From the NCBI RefSeq assembly GCF_036788415.1, contig NZ_DAIQNN010000002.1, positions 49,405 to 113,404 on the forward strand: a stretch of DNA of 64,000 nucleotides. Reading direction: 5' to 3'. Position 1 is the stretch's first letter. The number at the start of each line of letters is the position of its first letter. This document shows, in pieces, positions 60,296 to 64,000 of the stretch. This DNA is from Rubrimonas sp036788415 (lineage in GTDB: Bacteria; Pseudomonadota; Alphaproteobacteria; Rhodobacterales; Rhodobacteraceae). The translations under genes were made by a program, and so were the position numbers. The notes beneath the pieces are model-generated. The model made no database searches and had not been told where the DNA came from. It was given only the letters and a program-made list of their open reading frames with translations.

Positions 60296-61069
60296 ATGGC
60301 CGCGCCGCTTGTGGAAATGCGCGACATCTCCATCGCCTTCGGCGGCGTCAAGGCGGTGGACGGGGTGACGGTGGACCTCCACCGTGGCGAAGTGGTCGGG
60401 CTGCTCGGCCATAACGGCGCCGGCAAGTCTACGCTGATCAAGGCCCTGTCGGGCGCCTACAAGCGCGACGCGGGGCAGATCTTCATCGACGGCGCCGAAG
60501 TGCAGATCGACAATCCCCGCGACGCGCGCCGCTGCAACATCGAGACGATCTACCAGACGCTCGCGCTGGCCGACAATCTCGACGCCAAGGCCAACCTCTT
60601 TCTCGGGCGCGAACTGGTCGGCGGCGCGGGTTTCCTCGACGACGACGCCATGGAGGCCGAGACGCGGAAGATCATGAAGCGCCTCAACCCCAATTTCGCG
60701 AAGTTCACGGCGCCGGTGAAGGCGCTGTCGGGCGGGCAGCGCCAGTCGGTCGCGATCGCGCGCGCGATCTATTTCGACGCCAAGATCCTGATCATGGACG
60801 AGCCGACCGCCGCGCTCGGCCCGGCCGAGACCGCGCAGGTGGGCGAACTGGTCAAGCAGCTCAAGGCCGAGGGCATCGGCATCTTCCTGATCAGCCACGA
60901 CATCCACGACGTGTTCGACCTCGCCGACCGCGTCTTCGTGATGAAGAACGGCCAGCTCGTGGGGCAGGCGCGCACTGCAGACGTCACCAAGGACGAAGTC
61001 CTCGGCATGATCATCCTCGGCAAATGCCCCAAAGCCGCGATCCCGGGCCCCGGCGCGCTCGATTCCTGA
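60296..61069 (+). CDS. xylG: Xylose ABC transporter ATPase, single ABC domain
   Basis: 257-residue ATPase starting 3 bases after xylH. Walker A GHNGAGKST, Q-loop region TIYQTLALADNL, signature LSGGQRQSVAIARAI, Walker B ILIMDEPTAALG and H-loop SHDIHDVF are intact. Enterobacterial XylG has two fused ABC domains (about 510 residues); this protein has one and must work as a homodimer, the usual form in rhizobia and Rhodobacterales (FrcA-like). Confidence 0.9.
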   Translation: MAAPLVEMRDISIAFGGVKAVDGVTVDLHRGEVVGLLGHNGAGKSTLIKALSGAYKRDAGQIFIDGAEVQIDNPRDARRCNIETIYQTLALADNLDAKANLFLGRELVGGAGFLDDDAMEAETRKIMKRLNPNFAKFTAPVKALSGGQRQSVAIARAIYFDAKILIMDEPTAALGPAETAQVGELVKQLKAEGIGIFLISHDIHDVFDLADRVFVMKNGQLVGQARTADVTKDEVLGMIILGKCPKAAIPGPGALDS

Positions 61070-61085
61070 CTTGCGGAGGCCCGAC

Positions 61086-62399
61086 ATGGGCGATTTCTAC
61101 TCGATCTCGGACCCGATCCGCTTCGAGGGGCGCGACAGCGACAATCCCCTCGCCTTCCGCTTCTACGACCCCGACGCGACTGTGCTCGGCAAGCGGATGG
61201 AGGACCATCTGCGCTTCGCCGTGTGCTGGTGGCACACGCTCTGCTGGCCCGGAACCGACCCGTTCGGAGGCCCGACGTTCCTCCGCGACTGGTTCGAGGG
61301 CGAGCCGATGGCCTGCGCGCGGCGCAAGGCCGACGTGGCCTTCGAGACCTTCCGCCTGCTCGGCGTTCCCTTCTACACCTTCCACGACCGCGACGTGGCG
61401 CCCGAAGGCGCGACGCTGGCCGAAAGCAACGCCAATCTCGCCGCGATGGGCGACTATCTCGCGGAGAAGATGGAAGGCTCGGGCGTGGGCCTCCTCTGGG
61501 GCACGGCCAACCTGTTCTCCAACCGCCGCTACATGGCCGGCGCCGCGACCAACCCCGACCCCGAGGTGTTCTCCTATGCGGGCGCGCAGGTGAAGGCGGC
61601 GATGGAGCTCACCCACCGTCTCGGCGGCGCGAACTATGTGCTGTGGGGCGGGCGCGAGGGCTACGACACGCTGCTCAATACCGATATGGGCCGCGAGCTC
61701 GACCAGCTCGGGCGGTTCCTGACCATGGTCGTCGAGCACAAGAAGAAGATCGGCTTTCCGGGCACCATCCTGATCGAGCCGAAACCGCAGGAGCCGACCA
61801 AGCATCAATACGACAGCGACGTCGCCGCGATCCACGGTTTCCTGCGCCGCTACGATCTGATCGGCGAGGTGAAGATCAACATCGAGCAGAACCACGCGAT
61901 CCTCGCCGGCAAGAGCTTCGAGCACGAGATCGCGCTGGCCGGCGCGCTCGGCATCTTCGGCTCGCTCGACCTCAATCGCGGCGACTATCAGTCGGGCTGG
62001 GACACCGACCAGTTCGCGATGAACGTGCCGGAACTCGCGCTGGCGATGCACGCGGTGCTGGAGGCGGGCGGGTTCACGACCGGGGGCCTCAACTTCGACG
62101 CCAAACTCCGCCGCCAGTCGCTCGATCCTGACGACATCCTGCACGCCCATCTCGGCTCGATGGACGCCTGCGCCCGCGCGCTGCTGATCGCCGCCGAGAT
62201 GATCGAGGCGGGCGCGTTGACCGGTCCGCGCGCGGCGCGCTATGCGGGCTGGGACGGGGCGGAGGGCCGCGCGATCCTGTCCGGCGCGCGCAGCCTCGAC
62301 GATCTGTCGGCGCGGGTGCTGGCGGAGGGGATCGAGCCGCAGCCGGTCTCGGGCCGGCAGGAGGCGCTGGAGGGCGTCGTCAACCGCTTCCTGAGGTGA
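61086..62399 (+). CDS. xylA: Xylose isomerase
   Basis: Interconverts D-xylose and D-xylulose in the cytoplasm. 437 residues, class II length. Active-site His and Asp in YTFHDRDVAPEG, Trp in LWGTANLFSNRRYM, metal Glu and Lys in LIEPKPQEPTKHQYD, metal ligands in IEQNHAILAGKSFEHEI and the SLDLNRGDYQSGWDTDQF motif are complete. GGAGG precedes the ATG. Its TGA overlaps a GTG start of the next gene. No xylulokinase or xylR is in the window. Confidence 0.96.
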   Translation: MGDFYSISDPIRFEGRDSDNPLAFRFYDPDATVLGKRMEDHLRFAVCWWHTLCWPGTDPFGGPTFLRDWFEGEPMACARRKADVAFETFRLLGVPFYTFHDRDVAPEGATLAESNANLAAMGDYLAEKMEGSGVGLLWGTANLFSNRRYMAGAATNPDPEVFSYAGAQVKAAMELTHRLGGANYVLWGGREGYDTLLNTDMGRELDQLGRFLTMVVEHKKKIGFPGTILIEPKPQEPTKHQYDSDVAAIHGFLRRYDLIGEVKINIEQNHAILAGKSFEHEIALAGALGIFGSLDLNRGDYQSGWDTDQFAMNVPELALAMHAVLEAGGFTTGGLNFDAKLRRQSLDPDDILHAHLGSMDACARALLIAAEMIEAGALTGPRAARYAGWDGAEGRAILSGARSLDDLSARVLAEGIEPQPVSGRQEALEGVVNRFLR

Positions 62400-63256
62400 C
62401 GCCCGCGCTGTCGGGCTGGCGGCTGGCCGGCGCGGTCTGCGTCGCGCTGATCGCGTTCGCCGCGAATTCGGTGCTGTGCCGCATGGCGCTTGCGGGCGGC
62501 GACATCGGGCCGACGGCCTTCACGGCGATCCGGCTGGCGGCGGGCGCTGCGGCGTTGGGGCTGATCGCGCTCGTCGCCGGGCGCGGCGCGCAGGCGCGGG
62601 CGGCGGCGTCCGGGCTGTCGGCGGCGATGCTGTTCGGCTATGCGGCGGCCTTCTCCTTCGCCTATGTCGCGCTCGACGCCGGGATCGGCGCGCTGATCCT
62701 GTTCGGCGCCGTGCAGGCGACGATGTTTCTGGGCGCGCTTCTGGGCGGCGAGCGGCCCGGCCCGGCGCGGTGGATCGGCGGCGCTGCGGCCTTCGGCGGG
62801 CTCGTCTGGCTGCTGTCGCCCGGCGCCGCTGCGCCGCCGCTTGTCCCGGCGCTGCTGATGGCGGCGGCGGGCGCGTGCTGGGGCGGCTATTCGCTGCGCG
62901 GCCGCCGGGCGGGCCCGCCGCTCGCCGCGACGGCGGCGGCGTTCGCACTCGCCACTCCGGCGGGGCTGGCGCTCTGGGCCTTTGCGGGGCCGACCGAGCC
63001 TGTCGGCGCTGCGGGCGCCGTGCTGGCGGCGGCGTCCGGCGCGCTCGCCTCGGGGGGCGGCTATGCGGTGTGGTATGCGGTCCTGCCGCGCATGGAGGCG
63101 AGCCTCGCGGCGGTGGCGCAGCTGACCGTTCCGGTGATCGCGCTGGCCGGCGGGATGGTCTTTCTCGGCGAGGCGCTGACGCTGCGCTTCGCGGTCGCGG
63201 CGCTGGTCATCCTCGGGGGCGTCGGGGCGGCGACGCTGCTGGGGCGGCGGAGCTAG
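62396..63256 (+). CDS. EamA-family (DMT) transporter
   Basis: 286 residues, ten TM segments in two EamA repeats (N-half: LIAFAANSVLCRMALAGGDI; C-half: VWYAVLPRMEASLAAVAQL and GGMVFLGEALTLRFAVAA). The start is a GTG at 62396 sharing bases with the xylA stop (GTGA), so it is co-translated with xylA. It may export a metabolite; link to xylose is only positional. Its TAG and the convergent gene's TAG lie within one CTAG. Confidence 0.85.
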   Translation: MTPALSGWRLAGAVCVALIAFAANSVLCRMALAGGDIGPTAFTAIRLAAGAAALGLIALVAGRGAQARAAASGLSAAMLFGYAAAFSFAYVALDAGIGALILFGAVQATMFLGALLGGERPGPARWIGGAAAFGGLVWLLSPGAAAPPLVPALLMAAAGACWGGYSLRGRRAGPPLAATAAAFALATPAGLALWAFAGPTEPVGAAGAVLAAASGALASGGGYAVWYAVLPRMEASLAAVAQLTVPVIALAGGMVFLGEALTLRFAVAALVILGGVGAATLLGRRS

Positions 63257-64000
63257 CGCCGGGCGGCGCGCATGGCGGCGACGATCTGCATGGTTTCGAC
63301 GCTGACGCGGGCGACGCGGGCGAGGAGGTCCACGACCTTCTCCTTGTGGTCGGCGAAGCGGTAGGTGTCGAACCGCTCGCGGATGGTGGGGTCCTTCGGC
63401 CGCTTCTCCTTGTGCTGGTCGAGCACCCAGTCGATCCCGCAGCGGTTGCCGAGGCGGTACTCCCAGCATTCGGGCGGGAAGCCTTCGAGCACGGTCTCGC
63501 TGTCGAGCGTGACGGTGCGGGACGCGGGGTCGGATTTCAGGATCGGGCGGGGGGAGAGGCCGGCGGCGCGGGCCTTCGCGTCGGGCGTGTCGCGGCGGGT
63601 CAGGGGCCAGGGCGGCACGGTCTCGTAGCCGATGTGCAGATCGAGGAGGGTGCGGCCCCATGCGGCCCATTGCGGGAAATCGGGGTGGAGGGGGATGCGC
63701 GGGAACTCGCGGCGCAGGTTGACGGCGTAGGTCTCGCGCCAGACGGGGTCGTGGAGGGCGGCGTAGACATAGGCGAAGATCGCGTCCTTCGTGACCTTGC
63801 CCTTGCCGTAGCGCGTCTCGAACTGCGCGAGGCCCCAGTCGGTGACGTTGTCGACGCGCTCGCCGGAGCGGGTGTAGCGGTAGCGATAGACCTGCTGATA
63901 TGCATCAGCTGCGGCACCACAGTGGAGATCACTTGGAACATCGGAGGCCATCACGCAAATACTTGAACGGGCTCCAACGTGGTTCAAGGAAATCAAAGTA
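63253..64000 (-). CDS. Type ISP-like restriction-modification enzyme, C-terminal part (5' end outside the window)
   Basis: About 248 codons, open to the right edge. The sequence matches the conserved C-terminal region of Type ISP (LlaBIII/LlaGI-like) helicase-methyltransferase-nuclease proteins: DLHCGAAADAYQ, NVTDWGL, IFAYVYAALHDPVWRETYA, LRREFPRIPLHPDFPQWAAW, LLDLHIGYETVPPWP, GIDWVLDQHKEKRPKDPTI and YRFADHKEKVVDLLARV. This part contacts the target sequence. The first 100 bases at the edge have GC near 50%, much lower than the rest, consistent with acquired DNA. Whether the full gene is intact is not visible. Confidence 0.75.
   Translation of the reverse strand, partial: TLISLNHVGARSSICVMASDVPSDLHCGAAADAYQQVYRYRYTRSGERVDNVTDWGLAQFETRYGKGKVTKDAIFAYVYAALHDPVWRETYAVNLRREFPRIPLHPDFPQWAAWGRTLLDLHIGYETVPPWPLTRRDTPDAKARAAGLSPRPILKSDPASRTVTLDSETVLEGFPPECWEYRLGNRCGIDWVLDQHKEKRPKDPTIRERFDTYRFADHKEKVVDLLARVARVSVETMQIVAAMRAARR

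Overview
The window is a 64 kb piece of a very GC-rich (roughly 70% by eye) alphaproteobacterial chromosome, most likely from the Rhodobacterales. The evidence is a GcrA cell-cycle regulator, a DUF2244 gene beside ctaD, a DUF2927 lipoprotein, the alphaproteobacterial type of SerC, poly-3-hydroxybutyrate genes (phaA-phaB) and a single-ABC-domain xylose transporter. The genus cannot be fixed from the sequence. Genes are dense, with many ATGA, GTGA and CTGA stop/start overlaps. No tRNA, rRNA, CRISPR array, insertion sequence or prophage was seen.

Layout. 1-1.9 kb: phaA (partial)-phaB. 1.9-6.4 kb: a polyamine or agmatine catabolism locus (gamma-glutamylpolyamine-synthetase-like gene, agmatinase, GntR/FCD regulator, putrescine-type transaminase) with two copies of the palindrome TGTGATCACA. 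6.4-9.8 kb: an SDR gene and two divergent KpsS-like capsule proteins. 9.8-14 kb: an RND pump and its adaptor. 14.1-15.9 kb: ilvD. 16-17.6 kb: a small charged protein and a subtilisin-like protease. 17.7-21.4 kb: serA, serC and an FkbM methyltransferase. 21.5-24.6 kb: DUF2244, ctaD and a GDPD-like gene. 24.8-27 kb: a cobalamin riboswitch and btuB. 27.2-31 kb: a TroABCD-like Zn/Mn ABC importer. 31-37.5 kb: trmO, an FAH-family hydrolase, an amidase, mgtE, an AmpD-type amidase, an RsuA-family pseudouridine synthase and gcrA. 37.7-42.3 kb: an ABC-2 permease, argD, argF, an MFS exporter and tusA. 42.3-48.1 kb: a ChaN-like protein, then a small-lipoprotein/XpaC/TelA/DUF2927 operon, an EF-hand protein, a glycine-zipper lipoprotein and a GST. 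48.1-52.3 kb: a three-gene phosphorelay (degenerate sensor kinase, REC-Hpt protein, NtrC-type sigma-54 activator). 52.5-54.5 kb: prpE. 54.7-57.8 kb: a CRTAC1-like beta-propeller protein overlapping a di-haem oxidoreductase. 57.9-63.3 kb: xylF-xylH-xylG-xylA and an EamA transporter. 63.3 kb to the right edge: the C-terminal part of a Type ISP-like restriction-modification enzyme.

Most of the window is core metabolism. The best candidates for something less described are: the sensor kinase, which keeps its H-box but has lost the ATP-binding N and G1 boxes, together with its REC-Hpt partner whose Hpt motif is also degenerate; the TelA operon headed by a 42-residue lipoprotein and containing an apparent CTG start; the translationally coupled di-haem oxidoreductase/CRTAC1 pair; the two divergent KpsS paralogues; and the start of a restriction-type, lower-GC segment at the right edge. 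Several regulatory elements are also visible: the GntR operators, the B12 riboswitch, a 17-bp palindrome and Fur-like box before the metal importer, and an 11-bp-period direct repeat before the protease.
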